NCBI GenBank assembly: GCA_016293845.1
Contig: JAEDDH010000008.1
Location: forward strand, 57,965 to 121,964
DNA from: Bacteroidales bacterium
GTDB lineage: Bacteria > Bacteroidota > Bacteroidia > Bacteroidales > UBA3824
Reading direction: 5' to 3'
Length of the DNA: 64,000 nucleotides
The notes below the pieces were generated by a model. That model was not told the origin of the DNA. It did not search any database and saw nothing but the letters and a program-made list of their open reading frames with translations. Positions within the stretch are counted from its first letter, which is position 1. Every line of letters starts with the position of its first letter. The translations under genes were made by a program, and so were the position numbers. Positions 16,030-26,114 of the stretch are shown here, one piece after another.

Positions 16030-19000
16030 ATGGCTCTGAATAACACTCGAATTAGTTTCGCTTCAACTAAAAATCAGTTAGAGTATCCTGATTTTTTGGA
16101 AATTCAATTGAAATCCTTCCACGATTTCTTTCAGTTAGAAACCACACCCGAAAAACGTAAACAAGAGGGTCTTTTTAAGGTTTTTAACGAAAACTTTCCA
16201 ATAACTGATACTCGTAATAATTTCGTACTCGAATTTATCGACTATTATGTTGATCCTTCAAGGTACACCATAGAAGAGTGTCTCGACAGGGGTTTGACTT
16301 ACAGCGTCCCCTTGAAAGCTAAACTCAAACTCTATTGCACCGACCCCGAGCACGAGGATTTTGACACGGTTATTCAGGATGTCTATCTGGGTACCGTTCC
16401 TTATATGACTCCACGCGGCACGTTTGTTATCAATGGTGCGGAACGCGTGGTTGTGTCGCAGTTGCACCGTTCACCCGGAGTTTTCTTCGGTCAGAGCGTG
16501 CACACTAACGGAACAAAACTTTACTCCGCACGTATCATTCCTTTCAAAGGTTCTTGGATCGAATTTGCTACCGACATCAACAATGTGATGTACGCTTATA
16601 TCGACCGTAAAAAGAAATTACCTGTTACCACACTTCTTCGCGCTATCGGTTTCGAGCGCGATAAGGATATTCTCCAAATCTTCGACCTTGCCGACGAAAT
16701 TAAAGTAAGCAAAGCTGCCCTCAAAAAGGTGGTTGGACGCAAACTCGCCGCAAGGGTTCTCAACACTTGGACAGAAGACTTTGTTGACGAGGATACCGGC
16801 GAGGTGGTATCAATCGAGCGTAACTCGGTTATCGTTGACCGAGAGGTTGAACTTACTCCCGAGCTCATCGATCCTATCGTTGATTCTGGTATTCAAACTA
16901 TCCTTCTTCACAAGGATGTTTCTGACCGTATCGACTACTCAATTATCTACAATACATTACAGAAAGACCCCTGCGACTCTGAGAAAGAGGCTGTCAACTA
17001 TATCTACCGTCAGCTTCGCAATGCCGAACCGCCGGACGATGCAACCGCCCGCGACGTTATCGACAAACTTTTCTTCTCAGATCGTCGCTACGACCTCGGT
17101 GATGTGGGACGTTTCCGTATCAACAAGAAACTCGACCTCAAAATCGATCCCAACATCAAGGTCCTCACAAAAGAAGACATTATTGAAATTATTAAATATC
17201 TTATAGAATTAATTAACTCTAAGGCCGACGTTGACGATATCGACCACTTGTCAAACCGTCGTGTACGCACCGTTGGCGAGCAACTTTTCGACCAATTTGG
17301 TGTAGGTCTTGCACGTATGGCTCGTACTATTCGTGAGCGTATGAACGTTCGCGACAACGAGGTGTTTACTCCTATCGACCTTATTAATTCTAAGACCCTT
17401 TCTTCGGTTATAAACTCGTTCTTTGGTACTAACCAATTGTCGCAGTTTATGGACCAAACCAACCCGCTTGCCGAAATCACTAACAAACGTCGTCTTTCGG
17501 CGTTAGGTCCTGGTGGTCTTTCGCGCGACCGTGCAGGTTTCGAGGTGCGCGACGTACACTATACCCACTATGGTCGTCTCTGCCCGATTGAGACTCCTGA
17601 AGGTCCTAACATCGGTCTTATTTCGTCGCTCTGCGTTTTTGCAAAGGTTGACGACTTAGGCTTCATCGAAACTCCTTACCGCAAGGTTAACGACGGTGTG
17701 GTTGACTTCTCTGAAGAGGGTATGCAATATATGACCGCTGAGGACGAGGACAACAAACTCGTGGCTCAGGCTTCGGCTCAAATGGACGACAACGGCAGAA
17801 TTATCGAAAAACGTGTTAAGGCTCGTCAAAATGCCGACTTCCCGGTTATTTCGCCTGAGGAGGTTGAACTTATCGACGTGGCTCCTAACCAGATTTCGTC
17901 TATCGCTGCATCGCTCATCCCGTTCTTGGAGCACGACGACGCAAACCGTGCGTTGATGGGTTCTAACATGATGCGTCAGGCAGTTCCGATTATCGAACCC
18001 GAAGCTCCTATCGTTGGTACAGGTATCGAGGCTCGCGTTGCAAAAGACTCACGCACTCAGATTATCGCCGAGCGCGACGGTGTGGTTCAGTATGTTGATG
18101 CCGACAAAATCGTTATCAAATACAACCAAACCGAAGAGGAGCGTTTTGTTGATTTCGACGACGAAAACACTACATATCACCTCACTAAGTTTAAAAAGAC
18201 CAACCAGAGCATGTGTATCAACATCCGTCCTATCGTTCGCAAAGGCGATGTTGTCACCGAGGGTCAAATCCTTACCGAAGGTTACGCAACTAAGGGCGGC
18301 GAACTTGCTCTTGGACGCAACATGAAGGTTGCTTTCATGCCTTGGAAGGGTTACAACTACGAGGATGCTATTGTGATTTCAGAGCGCGTTGTTCGTGAAG
18401 ATTTGTTCACATCTATTCATATTGATGAGTACCTTCTTGAAGTTCGCGACACCAAGCGCGGTATGGAAGAACTCACAGCCGATATTCCTAACGTAAGCGA
18501 AGACGCCACCAAAAACCTCGACGAAAACGGTATTATCCGTGTTGGTGCTGAGGTTCGTCAGGGCGATATCCTTATCGGTAAGATTACTCCTAAGGGCGAA
18601 TCTGATCCTTCTCCCGAGGAGAAACTTCTTCGTGCAATCTTCGGTGAAAAGGCTGGCGATGTTAAGGACGCATCTTTGAAAACTCCTCCTTCAGTAAAAG
18701 GTGTGGTTATCGACAAGCGTTTGTTCTCTCGCTCAATGAAAGACCGCAAGCTTAAATCTGCCGACAAACCTATCATTCAAAAACTTGAAAAGGATTACGA
18801 GCAGATTTGTGCCGAACTCCGCGACCGTCTTATCGACAAGCTCTTTACCCTTGTTAATGGCAAAACATCGCAAGGCGTTAAAGATTACTTCAACAAAGAC
18901 GTTATTGCTAAGGGCGTTAAATTCTCGTTGAAAGTTCTTGAGGATGTTCCCGACTATTTGGAAATCAACCCCAACAAGTGGACTACCGATAAGAAGAAAA

Positions 19001-19839
19001 ACGAAACTATCAAAGCCCTCTTGCACAACTATATAGTTAAATTCAAAGAAAACGAGAGCGTATTCCGCCGTCAAAAATATAATGTAATGATAGGCGACGA
19101 ATTGCCTATCGGAATTATCCAGCTTGCTAAGGTTTACGTGGCTAAAAAACGTAAACTCCGTGTAGGCGACAAGATGGCAGGTCGTCACGGTAACAAGGGT
19201 ATCGTTTCGCGTATTGTACGCGCTGAGGATATGCCTTTCCTTGCCGATGGTACTCCTGTTGATATCGTTCTTAACCCGTTGGGCGTGCCTTCACGTATGA
19301 ACCTTGGACAGATTTACGAAACTGTTCTTGGCTGGGCAGGCAAAACAATGGGCGTAACATTTGCAACCCCGATTTTCGACGGTGCTACTGTTGAGCAAAT
19401 CGGCGACCTTATGGAAAAGAACGGTTTGCCTCGCTTTGGTAAATCTTACCTTTACGATGGCGGCACAGGTGAACGTTTTGACCAGCCGGCTACCGTGGGC
19501 GTTATCTATATGTTGAAACTCGGCCACATGGTCGACGACAAGATGCACGCTCGTTCTATCGGTCCTTACTCACTTATTACTCAGCAACCTTTGGGTGGTA
19601 AAGCTCAGTTTGGTGGTCAGCGTTTTGGAGAGATGGAGGTTTGGGCGCTCGAAGCATTCGGCGCAGCAAACATACTTCAAGAGATACTTACAGTTAAGTC
19701 CGACGACGTTGTAGGACGTGCTAAGGCTTACGAGGCTATTGTAAAAGGCGACCCTATGCCTGTTCCCGGTATTCCCGAATCGTTCAACGTATTGTTGCAC
19801 GAGCTTAGAGGTCTCGGATTGAGCGTAACTCTTTCATAA
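16030..19839 (+). CDS. rpoB: RNA polymerase beta subunit
   Basis: 1269 residues, usual for Bacteroidota. Core of RNA polymerase. The fork-loop/rifampicin pocket (about 463-535) reads QLSQFMDQTNPLAEIT then NKRRLSALGPGG; the conserved GRHGNKGIVS and the C-terminal KAQFGGQRFGEMEVWALEA clamp segment are intact. At residue 485 there is Asn where E. coli has His526, a rifampicin-contact residue; see findings. rpoC follows after 49 bases. Confidence 0.98.
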   Translation: MALNNTRISFASTKNQLEYPDFLEIQLKSFHDFFQLETTPEKRKQEGLFKVFNENFPITDTRNNFVLEFIDYYVDPSRYTIEECLDRGLTYSVPLKAKLKLYCTDPEHEDFDTVIQDVYLGTVPYMTPRGTFVINGAERVVVSQLHRSPGVFFGQSVHTNGTKLYSARIIPFKGSWIEFATDINNVMYAYIDRKKKLPVTTLLRAIGFERDKDILQIFDLADEIKVSKAALKKVVGRKLAARVLNTWTEDFVDEDTGEVVSIERNSVIVDREVELTPELIDPIVDSGIQTILLHKDVSDRIDYSIIYNTLQKDPCDSEKEAVNYIYRQLRNAEPPDDATARDVIDKLFFSDRRYDLGDVGRFRINKKLDLKIDPNIKVLTKEDIIEIIKYLIELINSKADVDDIDHLSNRRVRTVGEQLFDQFGVGLARMARTIRERMNVRDNEVFTPIDLINSKTLSSVINSFFGTNQLSQFMDQTNPLAEITNKRRLSALGPGGLSRDRAGFEVRDVHYTHYGRLCPIETPEGPNIGLISSLCVFAKVDDLGFIETPYRKVNDGVVDFSEEGMQYMTAEDEDNKLVAQASAQMDDNGRIIEKRVKARQNADFPVISPEEVELIDVAPNQISSIAASLIPFLEHDDANRALMGSNMMRQAVPIIEPEAPIVGTGIEARVAKDSRTQIIAERDGVVQYVDADKIVIKYNQTEEERFVDFDDENTTYHLTKFKKTNQSMCINIRPIVRKGDVVTEGQILTEGYATKGGELALGRNMKVAFMPWKGYNYEDAIVISERVVREDLFTSIHIDEYLLEVRDTKRGMEELTADIPNVSEDATKNLDENGIIRVGAEVRQGDILIGKITPKGESDPSPEEKLLRAIFGEKAGDVKDASLKTPPSVKGVVIDKRLFSRSMKDRKLKSADKPIIQKLEKDYEQICAELRDRLIDKLFTLVNGKTSQGVKDYFNKDVIAKGVKFSLKVLEDVPDYLEINPNKWTTDKKKNETIKALLHNYIVKFKENESVFRRQKYNVMIGDELPIGIIQLAKVYVAKKRKLRVGDKMAGRHGNKGIVSRIVRAEDMPFLADGTPVDIVLNPLGVPSRMNLGQIYETVLGWAGKTMGVTFATPIFDGATVEQIGDLMEKNGLPRFGKSYLYDGGTGERFDQPATVGVIYMLKLGHMVDDKMHARSIGPYSLITQQPLGGKAQFGGQRFGEMEVWALEAFGAANILQEILTVKSDDVVGRAKAYEAIVKGDPMPVPGIPESFNVLLHELRGLGLSVTLS

Positions 19840-19888
19840 TTAATTAATAGACAAGTTTTGTATAACTACATATTTAAAGGCAACGAAA

Positions 19889-22800
19889 ATGGCATTTCGT
19901 AAAGACAACAAAACAAAAAGCACATTTACCAAGATAACGATAGGCTTGGCGTCTCCTGAGGAGATTTTGGAACGCTCGAGCGGCGAGGTTCTCAAACCCG
20001 AGACTATCAACTACCGTACCTACAAGCCCGAGCGCGACGGCCTTTTCTGCGAGCGCATATTCGGTCCCGTAAAGGACTATGAATGTCACTGCGGAAAATA
20101 CAAACGTATCCGTTACAAAGGCATCGTCTGCGACCGTTGTGGTGTGGAAGTTACCGAAAAGAAAGTACGCCGCGAGCGCATGGGACACATCTCGCTCGTT
20201 GTGCCTGTAGCTCACATTTGGTACTTCAAGTCTCTGCCAAACAAAATCGGTTATTTGCTCGGTATGCAGACAAAGAAACTCGATTCTATTATCTATTACG
20301 AAAAATACATCGTTATACAACCCGGCGTAAAGGCTGCCGATGGCGTTAAAAAACTCGATCTCCTTGCCGAGGAAGAGTATTTAGACATCATCGACTCGCT
20401 TCCCAAAGACAATCAACTCTTAGACGATGAAGACCCCAACAAGTTTATCGCTAAGATGGGTGCTGAAGCCATTTACGAACTTTTGAAGGAAATCAACTTA
20501 GACGACCTTGCATTCTCGCTCCGCGACAAAGCTAACAAGGAGACCGCTCAACAGCGCAAAAACGAAGCTTTGAAACGTTTGCAAGTGGTTCAAACTTTCC
20601 GTCAATCGCCCGAAAGCAACAAACCTGAGTATATGATTATGAAGGTGGTTCCGGTGATTCCGCCAGAGTTGCGTCCTTTGGTTCCGTTGGATGGCGGACG
20701 TTTTGCCACTTCCGACCTCAACGACCTTTATCGCCGCGTAATTATTCGTAACAACCGTCTCAAACACCTTATCGAAATCAAAGCTCCCGACGTAATTCTC
20801 CGCAACGAGAAACGTATGCTTCAAGAGGCTGTTGACTCTTTGTTCGACAACTCTCGTAAGTCTAACGCCGTTAAGAGCGATGCAAACCGTCCGTTGAAAT
20901 CTCTCAGCGATAGTTTGAAAGGTAAACAAGGCCGTTTCCGTCAAAACCTTCTCGGTAAACGTGTTGACTATTCTGCACGTTCGGTTATCGTTGTTGGTCC
21001 TGAATTGCAAATGCACGAATGTGGTTTGCCAAAAGAAATGGCTGCCGAGCTCTACAAACCGTTTGTTATCCGCAAACTTATTGAGCGTGGTGTAGTTAAG
21101 ACCGTTAAATCTGCCAAAAAAATCGTTGACCGTAAAGACCCCGTTGTTTGGGATATTCTCGAAAACGTATTAAAAGGACACCCAATATTGCTCAACCGTG
21201 CTCCTACCTTGCACCGTCTTGGTATTCAGGCATTCCAGCCCAAATTGATCGAAGGCAAGGCTATTCAGTTGCACCCGTTGGTATGTACTGCGTTCAACGC
21301 TGACTTCGACGGAGACCAGATGGCTGTTCACTTGCCCCTTGGCAACGCAGCAGTTTTGGAGGCTCAGATTCTTATGCTTGCTTCGCACAACATTTTGAAC
21401 CCTGCCAATGGTGCTCCTATCGCCGTTCCTTCTCAGGACATGGTACTTGGTCTTTACTACATGACCAAAGAGCGTAAACTTCAAGACGGAGTTCCTGTAA
21501 AAGGCACTGGTCTTACCTATTACAGCCCCGAAGAAACCATCATCGCCTACAACGAAGGCAAAGCTACTCTGCAGAGCGGCTGCAATATCCGTGTAGACGT
21601 TATGGAAAACGAGGTGCTTGTTAACAAAATGATTCACACCACCGTAGGACGTATCCTCTTCAACCAGTTGGTTCCGCCTGAGGTTGGTTTTATCAACGAG
21701 GTTATCAAAAAGAAAAACCTCCGCGACATTATCTCTCGTGTAATTAAATATTGCGGAATGGCTCGTGCCGTTAAATTCCTCGACGATATTAAGAATATGG
21801 GTTACTACCGTGCATTCAAGGGTGGACTTTCGTTCAACCTCGAAGACGTGGTTATCCCCGAAGAAAAAGCTGCATTGGTTCAGGCTGGTTACGACCAAGT
21901 GGACGAAATCCTCAACAACTACTCGATGGGTTTCATCACTTTCAACGAACGTTACAACCAGATTATCGATACTTGGACACACGTAAACGCTCAACTTACC
22001 GAGTCGGTGATGAAGACCCTCAGCGCCAACAACGACGGATTCAACTCTGTTTACATGATGTTGGATTCAGGCGCCCGTGGTTCTAAAGAGCAGATTCGTC
22101 AGCTTTCTGGTATGCGTGGTCTTATGGCTAAACCCCAGAAATCTGGTAGCGCAGGTTCAGAGATTATCGAGAACCCGATTTTGGCAAACTTTAAAGAGGG
22201 ACTTTCGGTGCTAGAGTACTTCATCTCTACCCACGGTGCCCGTAAAGGTCTTGCCGATACCGCGTTGAAAACAGCCGACGCTGGTTACCTTACCCGTCGT
22301 CTTGTTGACGTTGCCCAAGACGTTATTATTACACAAGAAGACTGTGGCACACTCCGCGGACTTGTTGCAACTGCATTGCGTAAAAAAGACGAAATCGTAG
22401 AGTCGCTTGGCGACCGCGTTCTTGGCCGTACATCGGTTCACGACGTTATACATCCTCAAACAGGCGAACTTATCGTTCGTGCAGGTGAAGAAATCACCGA
22501 AATCATTGCACAGAAGATTGATGAGTCGCCCATCGAACAGATTGAAATCCGTTCGGTACTTACCTGCGAATCGCGCAAGGGCGTTTGTGCAAAATGCTAC
22601 GGACGTAACCTCGCTACTCAGCGCAAGGTTCAGATAGGTGAGGCTGTGGGAACAATCGCAGCTCAGTCAATCGGCGAGCCTGGCACACAGCTTACACTTC
22701 GTACATTCCACGTCGGTGGTGTCGCCGGTGGTATCGCTGCTGATTCGCAATTTGTTTCTAAATACGATGGTTACTTGCAAATTGAGGAGTTGAAAGTTGT

Positions 22801-24157
22801 TCCTTTCATCGACGAAACTGGCAAAGAGGTATCTGTTGTTATCAGCCGTCTTGCCGAGGCTAAGATTGTGGACAGCAACACCAACATCACCCTCACCAAC
22901 GCTCCTATACCTTACGGCTCGCGTCTCTACTTCAAAGATGGCGACACAGTTAAGAAAGGCGACGTAGTTTGCGAGTGGGACCCCTTCAACGTAACAATTA
23001 TTTCGGAGTTTGCCGGAAAGGTAGCTTTCGAAAATATGATAGAAGGCCTTACCTACAAGGAAGAATCCGACGAGCAGACAGGTTTTGCCGAGAAAGTTGT
23101 CATCGAGGCAAAAGACAAAACCAAATCACCTTCAATCCATATCACCGACGAAGAAGGCAACTATCTTGCCACCTACAATATCCCTGTGGGTGCTCACATC
23201 ATCAAGTCGGAAGGCGAGATGGTTAAATCGGGCGACATTCTCGTTAAGATACCTCGCAAGGTTGGTTCTCTCGGCGACATCACCGGCGGTCTTCCCCGTG
23301 TTACCGAGTTGTTTGAGGCTCGTAACCCCTCTAACCCCGCTATCGTATCCGAAATCGACGGTATCGTATCTATGGGACGTATCAAACGTGGTAACCGCGA
23401 AATCACAATCACCTCTAAACAAGGTGAGGAGAAAAAATACCTCGTATCGCTCTCAAAACAGATACTTGTACAAGACAACGACTACGTTAAGGCAGGCACA
23501 CCTTTGTCTGACGGCGCAGTTACACCTTCAGACATTCTTGCTATCAAAGGACCCACAGAGGTTCAGGAATACATCGTTAATGAGGTTCAAGAAGTTTACC
23601 GTTTGCAGGGCGTTAAGATCAACGACAAACACTTTGAAGTTATCGTTCGCCAGATGATGCGCAAGGTAAAAATCGAAGATCCGGGCGATACCAACTTCCT
23701 CGAGGGCGAGATTGTAGACAAGTGGAACTTTATGGAAGAAAACGACCGTATGTTCGGCAAAAAAGTTGTGCTCGACGCCGGCGACAGCCAAAACCTCAAA
23801 GCAGGTCAGATTGTTTCGGCACGCAAACTCCGCGACGAACTCTCTACTCTCAAACGTAAAGACCTCCGCTTGGTAGACGCCCGCGACGCTGTGGCTGCAA
23901 CATCAAGCCAAGTGCTCCAAGGTATCACACGTGCCGCATTGCAGACATCAAGCTTTATGTCGGCTGCATCATTCCAAGAGACCACCAAAGTGCTCAACGA
24001 AGCTGCAATCGCTGGCAAGGTAGATTACCTCGAAGGCTTGAAAGAAAACGTTATCGTTGGACACTTGATTCCTGCAGGTACTGGTATGCGTCGTTACAAC
24101 CATATTCAAGTAGAACCCAAAGAGAAAGATAATTCATCGTCAACATACGTTGGATAA
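19889..24157 (+). CDS. rpoC: RNA polymerase beta' subunit
   Basis: 1422 residues. Zinc-ribbon Cys66, Cys68, Cys81, Cys84 (CHCGKY, CDRCG), catalytic magnesium loop NADFDGDQM at 470-478 (three aspartates 472, 474, 476), second zinc site CESRKGVCAKCYG, trigger loop region MRGLMAKPQKSGS. Complete and in frame. The stop codon lies 13 bases before the DUF3467 ATG. Confidence 0.98.
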   Translation: MAFRKDNKTKSTFTKITIGLASPEEILERSSGEVLKPETINYRTYKPERDGLFCERIFGPVKDYECHCGKYKRIRYKGIVCDRCGVEVTEKKVRRERMGHISLVVPVAHIWYFKSLPNKIGYLLGMQTKKLDSIIYYEKYIVIQPGVKAADGVKKLDLLAEEEYLDIIDSLPKDNQLLDDEDPNKFIAKMGAEAIYELLKEINLDDLAFSLRDKANKETAQQRKNEALKRLQVVQTFRQSPESNKPEYMIMKVVPVIPPELRPLVPLDGGRFATSDLNDLYRRVIIRNNRLKHLIEIKAPDVILRNEKRMLQEAVDSLFDNSRKSNAVKSDANRPLKSLSDSLKGKQGRFRQNLLGKRVDYSARSVIVVGPELQMHECGLPKEMAAELYKPFVIRKLIERGVVKTVKSAKKIVDRKDPVVWDILENVLKGHPILLNRAPTLHRLGIQAFQPKLIEGKAIQLHPLVCTAFNADFDGDQMAVHLPLGNAAVLEAQILMLASHNILNPANGAPIAVPSQDMVLGLYYMTKERKLQDGVPVKGTGLTYYSPEETIIAYNEGKATLQSGCNIRVDVMENEVLVNKMIHTTVGRILFNQLVPPEVGFINEVIKKKNLRDIISRVIKYCGMARAVKFLDDIKNMGYYRAFKGGLSFNLEDVVIPEEKAALVQAGYDQVDEILNNYSMGFITFNERYNQIIDTWTHVNAQLTESVMKTLSANNDGFNSVYMMLDSGARGSKEQIRQLSGMRGLMAKPQKSGSAGSEIIENPILANFKEGLSVLEYFISTHGARKGLADTALKTADAGYLTRRLVDVAQDVIITQEDCGTLRGLVATALRKKDEIVESLGDRVLGRTSVHDVIHPQTGELIVRAGEEITEIIAQKIDESPIEQIEIRSVLTCESRKGVCAKCYGRNLATQRKVQIGEAVGTIAAQSIGEPGTQLTLRTFHVGGVAGGIAADSQFVSKYDGYLQIEELKVVPFIDETGKEVSVVISRLAEAKIVDSNTNITLTNAPIPYGSRLYFKDGDTVKKGDVVCEWDPFNVTIISEFAGKVAFENMIEGLTYKEESDEQTGFAEKVVIEAKDKTKSPSIHITDEEGNYLATYNIPVGAHIIKSEGEMVKSGDILVKIPRKVGSLGDITGGLPRVTELFEARNPSNPAIVSEIDGIVSMGRIKRGNREITITSKQGEEKKYLVSLSKQILVQDNDYVKAGTPLSDGAVTPSDILAIKGPTEVQEYIVNEVQEVYRLQGVKINDKHFEVIVRQMMRKVKIEDPGDTNFLEGEIVDKWNFMEENDRMFGKKVVLDAGDSQNLKAGQIVSARKLRDELSTLKRKDLRLVDARDAVAATSSQVLQGITRAALQTSSFMSAASFQETTKVLNEAAIAGKVDYLEGLKENVIVGHLIPAGTGMRRYNHIQVEPKEKDNSSSTYVG

Positions 24158-24170
24158 AAACACAGACACC

Positions 24171-24485
24171 ATGGAAGAAAACAAAGGTCAGCTGAATATA
24201 GAACTCAACGGCGAAGTGGCACAGGGCATATATTCCAACCTTGCCCTGATAGCTCATTCGAGTGCAGAATTTGTACTTGACTTTATAAGAGTTCTCCCCG
24301 GATTGCCCAAGGCGCAGGTAAAGAGCCGTATCATTATGACTCCCGAACACGCCAAACGCCTTATGGTTGCCTTGCAAGAAAACATCGTCCGCTACGAACA
24401 GCAGTATGGCAAAATCAAAAACCTTGACGGCGCCGGCGGTGTTACCATTCCGATGAACTTCGGAGGTCCGGGCACACAGGCTTAG
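24171..24485 (+). CDS. DUF3467 family protein
   Basis: 104 residues from the ATG at 24171 (a TTG start overlapping rpoC is possible but less likely). Matches the DUF3467 pattern: GQLNIELNGEVAQGIYSNLALIAHSSAEFVLDF and TPEHAKRLMVALQENI. Members are small cytoplasmic proteins often found just after rpoC in Bacteroidota; the name gives no function. Position at the end of the rpoBC operon suggests a role linked to gene expression, but this is inference. Confidence 0.85.
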   Translation: MEENKGQLNIELNGEVAQGIYSNLALIAHSSAEFVLDFIRVLPGLPKAQVKSRIIMTPEHAKRLMVALQENIVRYEQQYGKIKNLDGAGGVTIPMNFGGPGTQA

Positions 24486-24502
24486 TTTTCTGATAAGAGA
24501 AT

Positions 24503-24538
24503 AAAAAAGGCTTCTCCATTTGGAGAAGCCTTTTTTTT
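24503..24538 (+). terminator. Terminator of the rpoBC operon
   Basis: ggcttctcca (24509-24518) and tggagaagcc (24521-24530) with a two-base loop, A-run before and eight T after. A textbook intrinsic terminator. Confidence 0.92.
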
Positions 24539-24553
24539 GTTGATGTAAATCCA

Positions 24554-25110
24554 ACAACGTATCTTCGGGATATTTTTTTATGCATTGTAAGATATGCAAC
24601 GTGCCTTCGTGATGTTTTTTTATACGTTGTGGCTCATACATAGTGTATAAGTTGTTAATAATATATATATTGAATGTATAATAACAACACAAAAGCATTA
24701 TTAATATATATGTAATTTCTAAAAAGATTGATATACAGTGTAAATATCGATACTAATATTATATAACAACAGTGTAATAAACAGCTAATAAGATACATTT
24801 CAAAACTAACAATGCCTCTTTGAGGTGGCTTAAAGGTAAGCTGAATGTCGTGTAGCGTTAATAAAAACTGTTTGAAGATACAATGTAAGAGATACAATGT
24901 GATTTTTTATTGCCCGAAGACACATTGTTAGAATAATTGTGCCTTAAAAAATAGTCGGGATATACGATGTATTATTTGTAGAGGTAGAATCTATGCACCG
25001 AATACATATTGCACCATATATATCGCCACAAAGCATGCTTCAAATATATTCCGTAATAGATACAATGCCCCTAAGACCTATCCAAAAGGCGTATTGCATA
25101 AATAGCGATA
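24554..25110. repeat. REP-like degenerate hairpin repeats in a 680-base gene-free stretch
   Basis: Two direct copies of a 34-base unit begin at 24555 and 24597 (period 42): both start caacgt, carry cttcg, then a run of seven T, and end in a purine-pyrimidine variant of cattgt that is inverse to the start. An inverted copy lies at 24894-24928, sharing tcttcggg and cattgt in reverse complement but with the T-run replaced by A-run orientation. Further acaatg/cattgt fragments occur to about 25110. No open frame of note. It may be a decayed mobile hairpin (REP) array. Confidence 0.5.
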
Positions 25111-25172
25111 AAAATTTTATAAAAAAAGTGTATATTTTATAACTTTCATTTTCATCTTTAATAAAACTATCT

Positions 25173-25180
25173 TATATTTG
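25173..25180 (+). promoter_or_regulatory. -7 box (TATATTTG) for the 25220 gene
   Basis: Exact TAnnTTTG, 39 bases before the ATG, after the repeat-rich gap. Confidence 0.55.
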
Positions 25181-25219
25181 TGCAATTTAAATACATAAAT
25201 TAATAATAAATATTACAAA

Positions 25220-25948
25220 ATGGCAAACGTACAAATATCTTTATCGGGAGTGTCAATCCAAAGGCTTAGAATGGATATGCTCTCTGATTTAACAGCAAAA
25301 CTTATTCAGGCAGGTGCATCTGCCAAGGAGAAAACCACAAAAGAGGAGGTGGCATTGGTGAAAACCGCCGCAAAAGAGTTTAACGCCGCCAAGGTAAAAG
25401 AGAAAACCAACCAGTCGACACAGGTAACACAGCAGTATTTCGAGACCCTCAAAAAACGTTACACCGCTCTTGGAGGATGTCTCACCACTGCCAAAAACTG
25501 CGGTATTCACGACAAAGAGGTTGCCGCTGCCAATATTATTCCAAAATATGCCAACGTTTCGTCGGTGTTTGCGCTCAAAAGCGAAGCCATAGGTCGCATC
25601 GAAAAGGCTATTGCCAACTTGCGCACCGTAAAAGATGCCGATTTTACCACTATTGGCGCGTTGGAGCTTCTTGTTGACCTCGAAAACATTATAGAGGATT
25701 ACCGCACCGCCGTAATTTCGCGTGTGGATATAAAGGTGGAAAAATGCAAGTCGGTGGTAACAGCTCGTCAAAACCTCATGACCCACATACAAGGACTTCT
25801 CTCTGCCATCAAATACGCGCAAGACTGTCGCAATGGTAGCGAAACCGAATTAGTGAAGCAATACAACACCATTTTTGGCGAAATAGGCGCACTGCTAAAA
25901 CAAAGCGCCACCCTCCGCGCCAAAAACAAAAAAGATGCGAATGAATAA
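25220..25948 (+). CDS. Helical protein of unknown function
   Basis: 242 residues, almost entirely predicted helix, rich in Lys and Ala, with no signal peptide, no membrane segment and no catalytic motif that I recognise. Blocks such as TKEEVALVKTAAKEFNAAKVKEK and SEAIGRIEKAIANLRTVKD look like long amphipathic helices. The architecture is reminiscent of Bacteroidota-restricted DUF6261-type proteins, but I cannot confirm membership. Own promoter, no operon partner; followed by a small hairpin (gtggtgtaa 25969-25977 with ttacaccac 25988-25996) without a T-run. Lies in an accessory patch between repeats and a nuclease-like gene. Confidence 0.7.
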   Translation: MANVQISLSGVSIQRLRMDMLSDLTAKLIQAGASAKEKTTKEEVALVKTAAKEFNAAKVKEKTNQSTQVTQQYFETLKKRYTALGGCLTTAKNCGIHDKEVAAANIIPKYANVSSVFALKSEAIGRIEKAIANLRTVKDADFTTIGALELLVDLENIIEDYRTAVISRVDIKVEKCKSVVTARQNLMTHIQGLLSAIKYAQDCRNGSETELVKQYNTIFGEIGALLKQSATLRAKNKKDANE

Positions 25949-25987
25949 CAACAGGAGAGGAGTATAGCGTGGTGTAACCGTTTTATA

Positions 25988-26092
25988 TTACACCACAGCT
26001 ATTTCATCTTTCCATCCAATTTTTATACCTTCTTTCAACTTGTACTCCTGCTGACCCATATAGGCAAGATAGATGTTGAAGCTGTTCTTTTC
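25988..26092 (-). pseudogene. Short C-terminal coding remnant
   Basis: On the minus strand an open stretch of about 34 codons without a start reads FNIYLAYMGQQEYKLKEG and KIGWKDEIAVV before its stop. The composition looks like real protein. It lies directly downstream of the AAA-ATPase-like gene, next to one copy of the 28-bp flanking repeat, so it may be the cut-off end of an older gene. Family not recognised. Confidence 0.35.
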
Positions 26093-26112
26093 TTAACATT
26101 TTGGAAAACGGT
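26085..26112 (+). repeat. 28-bp flanking repeat, copy 1
   Basis: ttcttttcttaac followed by four variable bases and tggaaaacggt. A copy in the same orientation with 25 of 28 identical positions lies at 27830-27857, on the far side of the AAA-ATPase-like gene. Confidence 0.7.
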
Positions 26113-26114
26113 AT

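Noticed and set aside
21170..21994. 274-codon minus-strand frame inside rpoC
   Set aside because: Antisense shadow of a strongly conserved gene with biased codons; no homology-like motifs.
24150..24170. TTG start of the DUF3467 gene overlapping rpoC
   Set aside because: An ATG 21 bases later fits the family start better; the overlap cannot be fully excluded.
24554..24640. CRISPR array
   Set aside because: Only two or three imperfect units, variable in sequence, with no uniform spacers and no cas genes in the window.
24051..24698. 215-codon minus-strand frame across the rpoC end and terminator
   Set aside because: Crosses a strong terminator and two genes in antisense; no support.
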